A stretch of DNA of 64,000 nt from Alphaproteobacteria bacterium (GTDB lineage Bacteria; Pseudomonadota; Alphaproteobacteria; Rhodobacterales; Rhodobacteraceae), in assembly GCA_030424865.1 (NCBI GenBank), contig JAUHVR010000011.1:114118-178117 (forward strand), given 5' to 3'. The notes under the pieces were generated by a model. It was not told where the DNA came from, ran no database searches, and worked only from the letters and a program-made list of their open reading frames with translations. Of the stretch, positions 28,437-37,701 are shown piece after piece (position 1 is the first letter of the stretch; each line of letters starts with the position of its first letter). The position numbers were made by a program, and so were the translations under genes.

Positions 28437-29975
28437 ATGGACAGGCGGGGTGGGTCCAAGAAACTCAGAACAATTCACGAGCTGATTTTCGGCCCGCATC
28501 TGCTTGCCCTTCTACCGGCGCTGACGCTTGCGGCCTTCTGGACCGGGGGCGAGGCGATGATGCTGCTGATGGCCCTGGGCCTGCCAGTGCTGTACGCAGC
28601 GCTTGGCGGCATGCCCGACCTGCGGCGCGACCTGACGGAGACCGGACAGCAACAAAATGACCTGACAGACGGCGACGCGCTGCGCAGCCTGGCTGCGACC
28701 GTCCTGAACCGGGCGCGGCGAAACCGATGCACAACCGCCTGTGTCCTTGTCGAACTGGAAGGCCTGTCCGACATCGATCCGAAACCGCCCGAGCGGATGC
28801 TAAGCGAAGTGCGGTTTCGCATGCTGAACAGACTTCGCTCTACCGTGCGGTCCAGCGACCGCGTGACCCGCATCGGCGACCAGCGATTTGCGATTTTCCT
28901 GACACCGGATCGCCGGATGGACCTCGAAGGCATGCTGCACCTGGCGCGCCGGTTGCTGAACATGGCCGAAGAGCCTTTGTATTATGGCCGCACACCGATC
29001 TTCCTGTCCGCCTCGGTTGGGATCTGCCTCAGCTCTCGCCTGCCGGACTCAGCTCGCAACACGGCCATGCTCGACCGCGCCGAAGAAGCCCTTGATGAGG
29101 CGCTGGCCCACGGCCCATCCGCCATTCGCGCTTTCACCGGCGTCCCGCTTCGCAGCACACCACCAAGCAGCGCGCTGCGCGAAGACCTGTCGCAAGCGCT
29201 TGAAAAAGGTGAGATCGCGGCCTGGTACCAACCGCAGATCTGCTGCGACACGGGGCGTGTCAGCGGGGTCGAGGCGCTGGCCCGTTGGCTGCACCCAGAG
29301 CGCGGGATCGTGCCACCGGGTGAGTTTCTTGCCGCGCTGGAAGAGGCGAAATTGACGGAACGGCTGGCCGAAGTGATGCTGCGCCAATCCCTGACCGCGC
29401 TGAAATCCTGGGATGCGGCCGGGCTGGGCGTTCCGCGCGTCAGCATCAACCTGTCCGGGGACGAGCTGCGGAATCCCAAGCTTTCGGACCGGATCCGCTG
29501 GGAGCTTGACCGGCAGGACGTCCCGCCGGAACGGCTGGGGGTCGAAATCCTCGAATCCGTCATTGGTGGCGGCATCGACGAAGTGGTCGAACGCAATATC
29601 CGGGCCCTGGGTGCATGTGGTTGCGAGGTCGACCTGGATGACTTCGGCACCGGTGATGCCTCGCTTCAGGCCCTGCGCCGCTTTGATATCACCCGCATCA
29701 AGATCGACAGATCCTTTGTCGCCCATGTTGACCGGGATGAACGGCAGCGCCGGGTTGTGGCCGGCATCCTTGCCATGGCGGACACGCTGGGCCTTGAAAC
29801 CGTGGCCGAAGGCGTCGAAGGCAGCGCCGAACACACTCTGCTGGCACAATTGGGCTGCGGGCATGTTCAGGGGTTCGGCATCGCGCGCCCCATGCCGGAA
29901 CCTCAATTCCGCAAATGGGTGATCGAACATCGCGGCACCCTGACCCACTCCGAACAGCTGCGCCACCGCGGCTGA
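28437..29975 (+). CDS. Membrane GGDEF-EAL protein, degenerate GGDEF, probable c-di-GMP phosphodiesterase
   Basis: The 512-aa protein starts with two hydrophobic helices (residues about 18-60), then a GGDEF domain whose signature is degraded to IGDQRF, so it is unlikely to make c-di-GMP. The EAL domain looks intact: VEALARWLHPERG, SINLSGDEL, EILESVIGGG, LDDFGTGDASL, IKIDRSFV, VAEGVE and HVQGFGIARPM. Known catalytic positions are kept, suggesting c-di-GMP hydrolysis, perhaps modulated by the GGDEF-like domain. It lies between ttcA and yidC. Confidence 0.9.
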   Translation: MDRRGGSKKLRTIHELIFGPHLLALLPALTLAAFWTGGEAMMLLMALGLPVLYAALGGMPDLRRDLTETGQQQNDLTDGDALRSLAATVLNRARRNRCTTACVLVELEGLSDIDPKPPERMLSEVRFRMLNRLRSTVRSSDRVTRIGDQRFAIFLTPDRRMDLEGMLHLARRLLNMAEEPLYYGRTPIFLSASVGICLSSRLPDSARNTAMLDRAEEALDEALAHGPSAIRAFTGVPLRSTPPSSALREDLSQALEKGEIAAWYQPQICCDTGRVSGVEALARWLHPERGIVPPGEFLAALEEAKLTERLAEVMLRQSLTALKSWDAAGLGVPRVSINLSGDELRNPKLSDRIRWELDRQDVPPERLGVEILESVIGGGIDEVVERNIRALGACGCEVDLDDFGTGDASLQALRRFDITRIKIDRSFVAHVDRDERQRRVVAGILAMADTLGLETVAEGVEGSAEHTLLAQLGCGHVQGFGIARPMPEPQFRKWVIEHRGTLTHSEQLRHRG

Positions 29976-30086
29976 TCCGCCCATCGACCGCTCAAGCCCC
30001 GCGAATCCTGTGAATCCGCTTGACCTTTGGCGCTCTGCCCTGTTGAACCCGGCGGTGAACTTCACTGGACCGGGTGGCGCCTGAGT

Positions 30087-31907
30087 ATGGACGAACAGAA
30101 CAGAAACCTCATCCTCGCAACCGTGCTGAGCATGGTTGTCATTATCGGCTGGATGTTCCTGTTTCCTGCCCCAGAACAGCCGCTGACCGATCCCAATGCG
30201 CCCGTGGTCGAAGAGACCGGGACCGGCACGCAATCCATTGCCGCCGCCCCGAGGGTGGCCACCGGCAGTGGCGAAATCGTCGCCCAGCCGGAACTGGCCG
30301 AAGGCGAAGAAGCGCCGCGCGTCGACATCGATACCGCACGGCTCGAGGGATCTATCTCGCTGCGCGGTGGGCGTCTGGATGACCTGTCGCTCAAAGACTA
30401 TCGCGTCACGCTGGAACCCGATGCGCCCATCGTCGACATGCTGCGCCCCGTCGGGTCCGAAGCGCCCTATTACGCCCTGTACGGCTGGGCGCCGGGCAGC
30501 GGCCTGACGCTGGACGACGTGCCGGGCGCCAACACGCTGTGGGCCGTGGAAAGTGGCGAGACCCTGACCACCGACAGTCCCGTCACGCTGGTCTGGCAAA
30601 GCCCCGCCGGGTTGATCTTCCGCCGCACCATCTCGGTCGATGCGGACTACATGTTCACCATCAAGCAGTCGGTTGAAAACGGCGGCGAAGGCACAACCTC
30701 GCTCGCCGCCTATGGCGTGATCGCCCGCCACGGCGAGCCGCAGGACCTGCGCAACTTCTTTATCCTGCATGAAGGCGTGGTCGGCATGGCCGACGGCGAA
30801 CTGACCGAGACCGACTATTCCGACATGCCCGACTTCGAAGTTGTCGCCTCGGAAGGCGCGCGGGCCGAGGTGGTTCAGGTCCAGGAAAACGGCTGGATCG
30901 GCTTCACCGACCATTACTGGATGTCAACGCTGATCCCCGCACCGGGCAGCGCCTTCAAGTCGGTCGCCAAGTACGACCAGGCCCGTGACATCTATCAGAC
31001 CGAGGCCGTGACCCCAACGGTCACGCTAGCCCCCGGCCAGGGCACCGAAGTCGTGACCCAGCTGTTCGCCGGCGCCAAGGAATGGGAAGCGATCCGCACC
31101 TATCAGAACAACGGGATCGAGGGTTTTCTCGACTCGATCGACTGGGGCTGGTTCTTCTTCCTGACCAAGCCGATCTTTGCCGTCCTGCACTTCATCAACG
31201 CCTGGATCGGCAACATGGGCTGGGCGATCATCGGCCTGACCCTGCTGATCAAGGCAATCCTTTTCCCGCTGGCCTACCGCTCGTATTCGTCGATGGCGAA
31301 GATGAAAGAGCTGCAGCCAGAAATGGAGAAGATCAAAGAGCGCGTCGGCGACGACCGCCAGAAGATGCAGCAGGCGATGATGGAGCTGTACAAGAAGGAA
31401 AAGGTCAACCCCGCGTCGGGCTGCCTGCCGATCCTTCTGCAGATCCCGATTTTCTTCTCGCTCTACAAGGTGATCTTTGTCACGCTTGAACTGCGCCACG
31501 CCCCTTGGTTGGGCTGGATCACAGACCTGTCGGCCCCGGATCCCAGCTCGATCCTGAACCTGTTTGGTCTGTTGCCCTATGCAACGCCCTCGCCCGACTC
31601 GCTGTTCTTTATCTTCAGCCTGGGCGTCCTGCCGATCATCCTCGGTATCTCGATGTGGCTGCAGCAAAAGCTGAACCCGGCACCCACCGATGACACCCAG
31701 CGCATGATCTTTGCCTGGATGCCCTGGATCTTCATGTTCATGCTGGGCAGCTTTGCCAGCGGCCTGGTCCTGTACTGGATCGCGAACAACCTGATCACCT
31801 TTGCGCAGCAGTACATCATCATGCGCAGCCAGGGATACAAACCCGACATTCTGGGCAACATCACCTCGGGTTTCAAACGGGGTGACAAGAAGGCCGACAA
31901 ATCATGA
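30087..31907 (+). CDS. yidC: Membrane protein insertase YidC
   Basis: The 606-aa insertase has an N-terminal helix (ATVLSMVVIIGWMFLFPA), a large periplasmic beta-domain, and the conserved C-terminal five-helix core (WGWFFFLTKPIFAVLHF, MKELQPEMEKIKERVGDDRQ, VNPASGCLPILLQIPIFFSL, MPWIFMFMLGSFASGLVLYW). It inserts inner-membrane proteins alone or with SecYEG. Start at ATG 30087 (MDEQNRNLILAT) matches alphaproteobacterial YidC. It overlaps the MOSC gene by 4 bp. Confidence 0.97.
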   Translation: MDEQNRNLILATVLSMVVIIGWMFLFPAPEQPLTDPNAPVVEETGTGTQSIAAAPRVATGSGEIVAQPELAEGEEAPRVDIDTARLEGSISLRGGRLDDLSLKDYRVTLEPDAPIVDMLRPVGSEAPYYALYGWAPGSGLTLDDVPGANTLWAVESGETLTTDSPVTLVWQSPAGLIFRRTISVDADYMFTIKQSVENGGEGTTSLAAYGVIARHGEPQDLRNFFILHEGVVGMADGELTETDYSDMPDFEVVASEGARAEVVQVQENGWIGFTDHYWMSTLIPAPGSAFKSVAKYDQARDIYQTEAVTPTVTLAPGQGTEVVTQLFAGAKEWEAIRTYQNNGIEGFLDSIDWGWFFFLTKPIFAVLHFINAWIGNMGWAIIGLTLLIKAILFPLAYRSYSSMAKMKELQPEMEKIKERVGDDRQKMQQAMMELYKKEKVNPASGCLPILLQIPIFFSLYKVIFVTLELRHAPWLGWITDLSAPDPSSILNLFGLLPYATPSPDSLFFIFSLGVLPIILGISMWLQQKLNPAPTDDTQRMIFAWMPWIFMFMLGSFASGLVLYWIANNLITFAQQYIIMRSQGYKPDILGNITSGFKRGDKKADKS

Positions 31908-32644
31908 CGGGACGTGTCGAGGGGCTGTTTCGATACCCGGTGAAAAGCCTTGGGATCGAACCCCTGAGCGAAACACCTTTGACCGCCGGGCATCCCATGC
32001 CCGGCGATCGTGCTTTTGCGATGCGCCATCAGGCCGGCACACAGGAAGACGGCTGGCAGAGTTGTCGCAACTTCCTGCAAGTCACCGCCGGGCCCGCCCT
32101 GGCGGCCATCCGGGCGACAACCGGCGCGGACGGTCGGTTGACCCTGACCCACCCGGATCGACCTGACCTGACATTTGACCCGATGACCGAGGGCGCGATC
32201 CTTGTGGACTGGGTCCATCCCCTCTGGCCGGAAAGCCGGCCCGAACCGGCACAACTGGTCAAAGCGCCCGACGAGACAGGCATGAGCGACAACGGGCTGC
32301 CCCAGGTTTCGTTGCTGAACCTGTCCAGCCTGCGGGCGCTGTCGCAGAAGGTCGGTCAACCGCTCGAGGTCGAACGCTTTCGCGGCAATATCGTCTTTGA
32401 CGGCCTGGCCCCCTGGGAAGAGTTCGACATGCTGGGCAAGCGGGTTCAGGTGGGCGCGGTGACGCTGGAGGTGACCGAGCGGATCGAACGCTGTCGCGCG
32501 ACCGAGGCCAACCCCACAACCGGCAAACGTGACGCGAGCACTTTGCGCGCGCTGAACGACGGCTGGGGTCACCAGGATTTTGGCGTTTACGCCAGCGTCG
32601 TCAAAGGCGGCCCGGTGAAAATTGGCGATGAGGTGAGTTACTGA
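31904..32644 (+). CDS. MOSC-domain protein
   Basis: The 246-aa protein has an N-terminal beta-barrel (VEGLFRYPVKSLGIEPL) and a MOSC domain (molybdenum cofactor sulfurase C-terminal type; FRGNIVFDGLAPWEEFDM, CRATEANPTTGKRD with the conserved Cys about residue 202). Members bind sulfur or Moco in N-hydroxyl reduction or cofactor maturation; the substrate is unknown. It is coupled to yidC upstream and to engB downstream (3-bp overlap), a conserved Rhodobacterales arrangement. Confidence 0.9.
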   Translation: MTGRVEGLFRYPVKSLGIEPLSETPLTAGHPMPGDRAFAMRHQAGTQEDGWQSCRNFLQVTAGPALAAIRATTGADGRLTLTHPDRPDLTFDPMTEGAILVDWVHPLWPESRPEPAQLVKAPDETGMSDNGLPQVSLLNLSSLRALSQKVGQPLEVERFRGNIVFDGLAPWEEFDMLGKRVQVGAVTLEVTERIERCRATEANPTTGKRDASTLRALNDGWGHQDFGVYASVVKGGPVKIGDEVSY

Positions 32645-33294
32645 TGCAGATTGCTTTCCCTCTGGCCGAAACCCCGGATGCAGCGGCGACCGAACGGGGC
32701 CGCAAGCTTTTTGCGGGTGACTCGGATTTCGTCAAAGGTGTGGTCGCCATGTCGGGCCTGCCCCCGGCAGACCGCCCTGAGGTCTGCTTTGCAGGCCGCT
32801 CGAACGTTGGCAAATCCAGCCTGATCAACGCGCTGACGGGCCGCAAGGACCTCGCGCGGGCCTCGAACACGCCTGGGCGCACGCAAGAGATCAACTTTTT
32901 CAACCAGGGTGAAACCCACTATCTGGTCGACCTGCCGGGTTACGGCTTTGCCAAGGCACCATTGGACGTGGTGGCCAAATGGCAGGCCCTGCTAAAGCAG
33001 TATCTTGCGGGTCGTGTGTCCCTGCGGCGGGCCTTTGTGCTGGTCGATTTCCGCCACGGGATCAAGCCCGTCGACGAAGAGATCATGACCCTGCTGGATC
33101 AAAGCGCGGTGACCTTTCAGTGCGTTCTGACCAAGGCCGACAAGGTCAAGGACAAGGACAAAGAGACGGTGCTGGCACAGGTCCGCAAACGGCTGGCGAC
33201 GCACCCCGCGGCCTATCCCGAACTGATCGTGACCTCGTCCGAAAAGGGCGATGGCATCGCGACCCTGCGCAGCACCATCGCCGCGCTGGAATAA
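32644..33294 (+). CDS. engB: Ribosome biogenesis GTPase EngB (YihA)
   Basis: The 216-aa GTPase has G1 GRSNVGKSSLINAL (about residue 49), G2/switch NTPGRTQEINFF, G3 DLPGYGFAK, G4 LTKADKVK and G5 TSSEKGDG. It acts in 50S subunit assembly. It sits in yidC-MOSC-engB-argB order, and its start overlaps the MOSC stop. Confidence 0.96.
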   Translation: MQIAFPLAETPDAAATERGRKLFAGDSDFVKGVVAMSGLPPADRPEVCFAGRSNVGKSSLINALTGRKDLARASNTPGRTQEINFFNQGETHYLVDLPGYGFAKAPLDVVAKWQALLKQYLAGRVSLRRAFVLVDFRHGIKPVDEEIMTLLDQSAVTFQCVLTKADKVKDKDKETVLAQVRKRLATHPAAYPELIVTSSEKGDGIATLRSTIAALE

Positions 33295-33373
33295 TTTTCT
33301 TGCAGAGCGCTCGCCGAGCCCCGACTAAGGGGAACCCGCCACAGGCTTGCACACAACGATGAAACCAAGACGC

Positions 33374-34243
33374 ATGACCCAAGACTGGACCACCACCGCC
33401 CGAACCCTTTCGGAAGCCCTGCCCTATATGCAACGCTATTCAGGCGCTGTTGTCGTCGTGAAATTTGGCGGCAATGCCATGGGCGATGACGAGGCGATGG
33501 CACAGTTCGCCCGCGACATCGTGCTGATGCGTCAGGTTGGCATGAACCCGGTTGTCGTGCACGGCGGCGGCCCGATGATCAACGAGATGCTGGGCAAGCT
33601 GGGCATCACGTCCGAGTTTGTGCGCGGCAAGCGCGTGACCGACAAGCCCACCGTTCAGGTGGTCGAGATGGTTCTGACCGGGCTGGTGAACAAGCGGATT
33701 GTCCAGGCGATCATGGACGAAGGCGGCCGCGCCGTGGGACTGTCGGGCAAGGACGACGATCTGATGATCTGTGAACCTGACGATCCCGAGTTGGGATTCG
33801 TCGGCCGCCCGGTCGAGATGAACGTTCAGGTGCTGCGGGATCTCTTTTCGGCCGGGATCATTCCGGTGGTCGCGCCTGTCGCCACGGGGCGCGGCGCGAA
33901 TGAAACCTTCAACGTGAACGGCGACACGGCGGCGGGTGCGATTGCCGGCGCCTTGCAGGCCGATCGCCTGTTGCTGCTGACGGATGTGGCGGGCGTCAAG
34001 GACGCCTCAGGCAAGGTCATCACCCAGATGACCCCCGAAGAGGTGCGCGCCATGATCGGCGACGGCACCATCGCAGGCGGCATGATCCCCAAGACGGAAA
34101 CCGCGCTTGCGGCCATCGATCAGGGGGTGCGCGGCGTCGTGATCCTGGATGGGCGTGTGCCCAATGCCTGTTTGCTGGAACTGTTCACCGAGGACGGTGC
34201 AGGCTCGATCATCCGCGCCTCTGACCTTGCGCCGCTGGGCTGA
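33374..34243 (+). CDS. argB: Acetylglutamate kinase (arginine biosynthesis)
   Basis: The 289-aa amino-acid kinase phosphorylates N-acetylglutamate. It has the [13 protein letters not shown] nucleotide site, [41 protein letters not shown] and the C-terminal [13 protein letters not shown]. The ATG at 33374 ([12 protein letters not shown]) matches family length; ATG at 33359 is possible. It starts a three-gene run argB - ferredoxin-like - sixA with 3-bp gaps. Confidence 0.95.
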   Translation: MTQDWTTTARTLSEALPYMQRYSGAVVVVKFGGNAMGDDEAMAQFARDIVLMRQVGMNPVVVHGGGPMINEMLGKLGITSEFVRGKRVTDKPTVQVVEMVLTGLVNKRIVQAIMDEGGRAVGLSGKDDDLMICEPDDPELGFVGRPVEMNVQVLRDLFSAGIIPVVAPVATGRGANETFNVNGDTAAGAIAGALQADRLLLLTDVAGVKDASGKVITQMTPEEVRAMIGDGTIAGGMIPKTETALAAIDQGVRGVVILDGRVPNACLLELFTEDGAGSIIRASDLAPLG

Positions 34244-34246
34244 GAC

Positions 34247-34903
34247 ATGAGCTGGCAGCGCCTTGAAGACGCCGCCGCCAAGGTCGGGCTGGCCGTGCGC
34301 GGCGGGCTTCACCCCGGGGCCGAGGACGCGGCCCCGGAAGGTACAGGAACGCTGGTCTTGCTTGGCCCGGACGAGCCCCGCTTCTGGGGGCTTTTCACCG
34401 CCTCGGACGAGGCGCAGGACGGGCAGCCCGATCCGCTCGACCGTTGGTCCAAGCGGATGATCCGCAAGCTGGCCGCCGGGTTCGACGGCGACGCGATTTT
34501 CCCCTCGGACGGCCCGCCCTACCCCGAGTTTCTGCGGTGGGCACGCAGATCGGGCCGCGCCCATGTCGCGCCGGTCGGGCTGTTGGTGCACGATGTCGCC
34601 GGCCTGTTTCTCAGCTACCGAGGGGCGCTGGCTCTGCCAGAGCGGCTTGATCTTCCCGCCGCGCCGCCAAACCCCTGCCTGACATGTGAGACCCGCCCCT
34701 GCGAAACCGCCTGCCCTGTAGGCGCGCTGTCGGCGGGCGCTGACTACGACGTGCCCGCCTGCACGGCGTTTGTCGCCAGTGCGGACGGGTCTGGCTGTTT
34801 GACCCGGGGCTGCGCCGTGCGGCGCGCCTGCCCGGTCAGCCAGAAGTTCGGGCGGCTGGACGCACAATCCGCTTTCCACATGCGCGCCTTCATGGGAGGG
34901 TGA
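34247..34903 (+). CDS. 4Fe-4S ferredoxin-like protein of unknown role
   Basis: The 218-aa product has a ~130-residue N-domain without recognised motif, then two iron-sulfur half-motifs: CLTCETRPCETACPVGAL (about residue 144) and GCLTRGCAVRRACPV (about residue 184). These provide eight or more Cys, enough for two clusters. The arrangement resembles the ferredoxin part of QueG-type proteins, but the corrinoid/reductase part is missing. It is a conserved neighbour of argB in Rhodobacteraceae. Three bases separate it from both neighbours. Confidence 0.82.
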   Translation: MSWQRLEDAAAKVGLAVRGGLHPGAEDAAPEGTGTLVLLGPDEPRFWGLFTASDEAQDGQPDPLDRWSKRMIRKLAAGFDGDAIFPSDGPPYPEFLRWARRSGRAHVAPVGLLVHDVAGLFLSYRGALALPERLDLPAAPPNPCLTCETRPCETACPVGALSAGADYDVPACTAFVASADGSGCLTRGCAVRRACPVSQKFGRLDAQSAFHMRAFMGG

Positions 34904-34906
34904 GGC

Positions 34907-35416
34907 ATGAAGCTGATCGTGATGCGCCACGCCAAGTCCGACTGGTCGACCTCGGCAGGGTCGGACCATGCCCGACCGTTGAACCCGCGGGGCCAAGACA
35001 GCGCCCGCAAACTGGGTGAGTGGCTGCGGGCCCAGGGACATCAGCCGGATCTTGCCCTGGTGTCCACGGCGACGCGCACTCGGCAAACCTTTGATCTGTT
35101 GCACCTGCCTGACCTTCGGACACAATACGTGGACGTGATGTATCACGCCCCGGCCGAGGTCTTGTTCGACACGCTGATGTCAGCCACGGGTGAAACCGTT
35201 CTGATGGTCGGACACAATCCGGGCATGGCCGAGTTCGCGGCGCGGATCGTCGCTGCCGCGCCCCAGCACGACCGCTTTCGGGACTATCCGACGGGGGCAA
35301 CGCTGGTGGTCGAATTTCCTGCGCACAAGAGCGGTTGGGCTGGACTCGAATGGCACAACGGAAACGCGCGGGATTTTGTGATCCCGCGCGAGTTGCCTGT
35401 CGGTGCGGCGGGGTAA
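34907..35416 (+). CDS. sixA: SixA-like phosphohistidine phosphatase
   Basis: The 169-aa histidine phosphatase has VMRHAKSDWST (catalytic His, RHG-like) and VGHNPGMAEFA with the second His. SixA removes phosphate from phosphohistidine proteins. The stop codon TAA (35414-35416) and last residues AAG lie inside a REP-like repeat, so the natural C-terminus may have been altered by the insertion. Last gene of the argB run. Confidence 0.9.
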   Translation: MKLIVMRHAKSDWSTSAGSDHARPLNPRGQDSARKLGEWLRAQGHQPDLALVSTATRTRQTFDLLHLPDLRTQYVDVMYHAPAEVLFDTLMSATGETVLMVGHNPGMAEFAARIVAAAPQHDRFRDYPTGATLVVEFPAHKSGWAGLEWHNGNARDFVIPRELPVGAAG

Positions 35417-35462
35417 ACCCCGCCCTACATGTGCGGCGCCGTAGGGCGGGGTTTACCCCGCC
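35407..35462. repeat. REP-like nested inverted repeat, copy 1
   Basis: Two 22-nt arms, 35407-35428 and 35441-35462, are inverted copies of each other around a 12-nt spacer, and each arm contains its own palindrome (GGCGGGGT-AA-ACCCCGCC). It ends 6 bp before the aapP stop codon and includes the sixA stop. It can fold as one long or two short hairpins and may act as a bidirectional terminator. Confidence 0.9.
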
Positions 35463-35468
35463 GCCGGC

Positions 35469-36236
35469 TCAGTGACCCAGGATCTGGCTCAGGAACAGTT
35501 TGGTCCGCTCGTTCTGCGGGTTGTTGAAGAACTCTTCCGGCTCGTTCTGTTCGACGATCTGGCCTGCGTCCATAAAGATCACCCGGTTCGCCACCTGGCG
35601 GGCAAAGCCCATCTCGTGGGTCACACACAGCATGGTCATGCCCTCTTCGGCCAGTTCGACCATGGTGTCGAGCACTTCCTTGATCATCTCGGGGTCCAGC
35701 GCCGAGGTCGGTTCGTCAAACAGCATGATGCGCGGACGCATGCAGAGCGACCGGGCAATGGCCACACGCTGCTGCTGACCACCTGACAACTGACCGGGGT
35801 ATTTGCTCGCCTGATCCGGGATCTTCACCTTTTCCAGGAAGTGCATCGCCGTTTCCTCGGCTTCCTTCTTGGGGATCTTGCGCACCCAGATCGGGGCCAG
35901 CGTGCAGTTTTCCAGGATCGTCAGATGCGGGAAAAGGTTGAAGTGCTGAAAGCACATGCCCACCTCGGACCGGATCGTGTCGATGTTCTTGATGTCCGAC
36001 GACAGCAAGGTGCCATCCACGGTGATCGAGCCTTTCTGGTGCTCTTCCAGCGCGTTGATGCAGCGGATCAAGGTCGATTTGCCCGACCCCGAGGGGCCCG
36101 CAATAACGATCCGTTCGCCGCGATAGACCGTCAGGTCGATGTCGCGCAGCACGTGGAACGTGCCGTACCATTTGTTCATTTTTTCGATCTGGATGGCGAC
36201 TTCATCCGAGACTTGCATTTGAGCAGCTTCTGACAT
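35469..36236 (-). CDS. aapP: General L-amino acid ABC transporter ATP-binding protein AapP
   Basis: The 255-aa ATPase has Walker [18 protein letters not shown], signature [15 protein letters not shown], Walker [13 protein letters not shown] and the switch His in [10 protein letters not shown]. It powers amino-acid uptake with AapQ and AapM. It is the last gene of aapJQMP; a 15-bp gap separates it from aapM. A GC-rich repeat follows the stop codon. Confidence 0.97.
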   Translation of the reverse strand: MSEAAQMQVSDEVAIQIEKMNKWYGTFHVLRDIDLTVYRGERIVIAGPSGSGKSTLIRCINALEEHQKGSITVDGTLLSSDIKNIDTIRSEVGMCFQHFNLFPHLTILENCTLAPIWVRKIPKKEAEETAMHFLEKVKIPDQASKYPGQLSGGQQQRVAIARSLCMRPRIMLFDEPTSALDPEMIKEVLDTMVELAEEGMTMLCVTHEMGFARQVANRVIFMDAGQIVEQNEPEEFFNNPQNERTKLFLSQILGH

Positions 36237-36251
36237 TTTGCAGCCCTTTCC

Positions 36252-37700
36252 TTAACGATGACCCGTGGCAAGCTGACGCTCAAGCCACTGAGAATATTGA
36301 GAGATGCCGTAGCAGACGACGAAGAAGACAAAGACCGCAAAGATCCAGAGTTCCCAGTAGACGCCGTTCCATTCGGTCGAGGACCCGATCGGCCCGCGGA
36401 TCATGCCCACGAGGTCGAACATCGAGATGACCGAAACCAGCGTCGTATCCTTGAAGAGGCCCACGGCCACGTTCACGATACCCGGGATCGAGATCTTCAG
36501 CGCCTGCGGCAGGATCACCAGTCGCATCGACTGGGCGTAATCCAGACCAAGGCTGTCTCCGGCTTCATACTGTCCACGCGGCAGGGCGGCCAGGCCACCC
36601 CGGATCACCTCGGCGATATAGGCCGAGCTGAACAGCGTGATCATGATGATCACCCGCAGGATCAGGTCGAAGTTTGTGCCCGGCGGCAGGAAGTAGGCCA
36701 GAACCACGTTTGCCACAAAGAGCAGGGTGATCAGCGGCACGCCGCGGACGAACTCGATGAAGATCACGCAGATGAACTTGATGATCGGCATGTCCGACTG
36801 ACGCCCCAGCGCCAGCGCAATCCCGATGGGCAGCGACAGCGACACGCAGACGACGCCCAAGATGAAGTTCAGGACATATCCGCCAAGATCACGGCTGGGC
36901 ACCGGTTCCAGCGCCAGAACACCTGCCAGCGCGTCCGAGATGAACCCGCCAATGAACCAGGTGACGATGGCCGCCACAACCGCCGACAACGCGCCGATGG
37001 TGAAGCCCCGTTCCTGCATGCGCGAGAACGCGATGTATCCGACACCGAACCCCGCCAGCGCAACGATCGAGTTGAAGATCGTTCCGCCCCAGATCAGCCA
37101 GAAGGCCAGGAAGGGGTAAAGCATGGTGAAGATCAGCATCATCGACCTCGCACCAGCCGCATCGGACTGCGCCCGCATGGACAGGTAGCCTACGGCCACT
37201 GCGGTGATGATGAAGATCGCCGCCAGACCCATCGCGCCGCCGATCAGCGACAGCACTGCGATGATGACCATCGCCCCCGCCACAACGCGGCCAGCCTGGA
37301 CCATGTGGTTGACGAACATGATCGGCATCAGCGCCACCGCCAACAGCGGCACCGCAAGGATCAGACGCCAGTACTGGTCGACGGGATACTTGAAGCCGAA
37401 CAAAAGCTGATTCCAGCGCTCGGTCAGAACCGAGAAACAGCCCCCAGCCGTGTCCTGAAGCACCTCGCGGCATTCGGCCAGCGAACTGGTGTTCCAGACG
37501 CCACCCGTGGCCCAGGGCAAGAAGCCCGCCAGGATCTTGTAGATGAAGTACAGCGCCAGGAGCGTCAGGATCGAGTTCAGCCAGCCGTCAAACAGGTTCA
37601 CGCGAACCCATTTGATGATGCCTTGCTCGGACGCCGGCGGCGCCTGCTCTGGCAGCATTTCCGTCCGCACAAAGGCGACGTTTGATTGGTCCATCGCCAT
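36252..37700 (-). CDS. aapM: General L-amino acid ABC transporter permease AapM
   Basis: The 482-aa permease has many hydrophobic segments, with an N-terminal ~240-residue extension typical of AapM, then the binding-protein-dependent transport core with an EAA-type loop (ALPRGQYEAGDSLGLDYAQS, about residue 385) ending in VCYGISQYSQWLERQL. It pairs with AapQ, and their genes are one base apart. It should import a broad range of L-amino acids. Confidence 0.95.
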   Translation of the reverse strand: MAMDQSNVAFVRTEMLPEQAPPASEQGIIKWVRVNLFDGWLNSILTLLALYFIYKILAGFLPWATGGVWNTSSLAECREVLQDTAGGCFSVLTERWNQLLFGFKYPVDQYWRLILAVPLLAVALMPIMFVNHMVQAGRVVAGAMVIIAVLSLIGGAMGLAAIFIITAVAVGYLSMRAQSDAAGARSMMLIFTMLYPFLAFWLIWGGTIFNSIVALAGFGVGYIAFSRMQERGFTIGALSAVVAAIVTWFIGGFISDALAGVLALEPVPSRDLGGYVLNFILGVVCVSLSLPIGIALALGRQSDMPIIKFICVIFIEFVRGVPLITLLFVANVVLAYFLPPGTNFDLILRVIIMITLFSSAYIAEVIRGGLAALPRGQYEAGDSLGLDYAQSMRLVILPQALKISIPGIVNVAVGLFKDTTLVSVISMFDLVGMIRGPIGSSTEWNGVYWELWIFAVFVFFVVCYGISQYSQWLERQLATGHR

Positions 37701-37701
37701 A

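Noticed and set aside
29049..30914. Long minus-strand frame opposite the EAL gene and yidC
   Set aside because: It spans two unrelated genes on the other strand and has no motif of its own.
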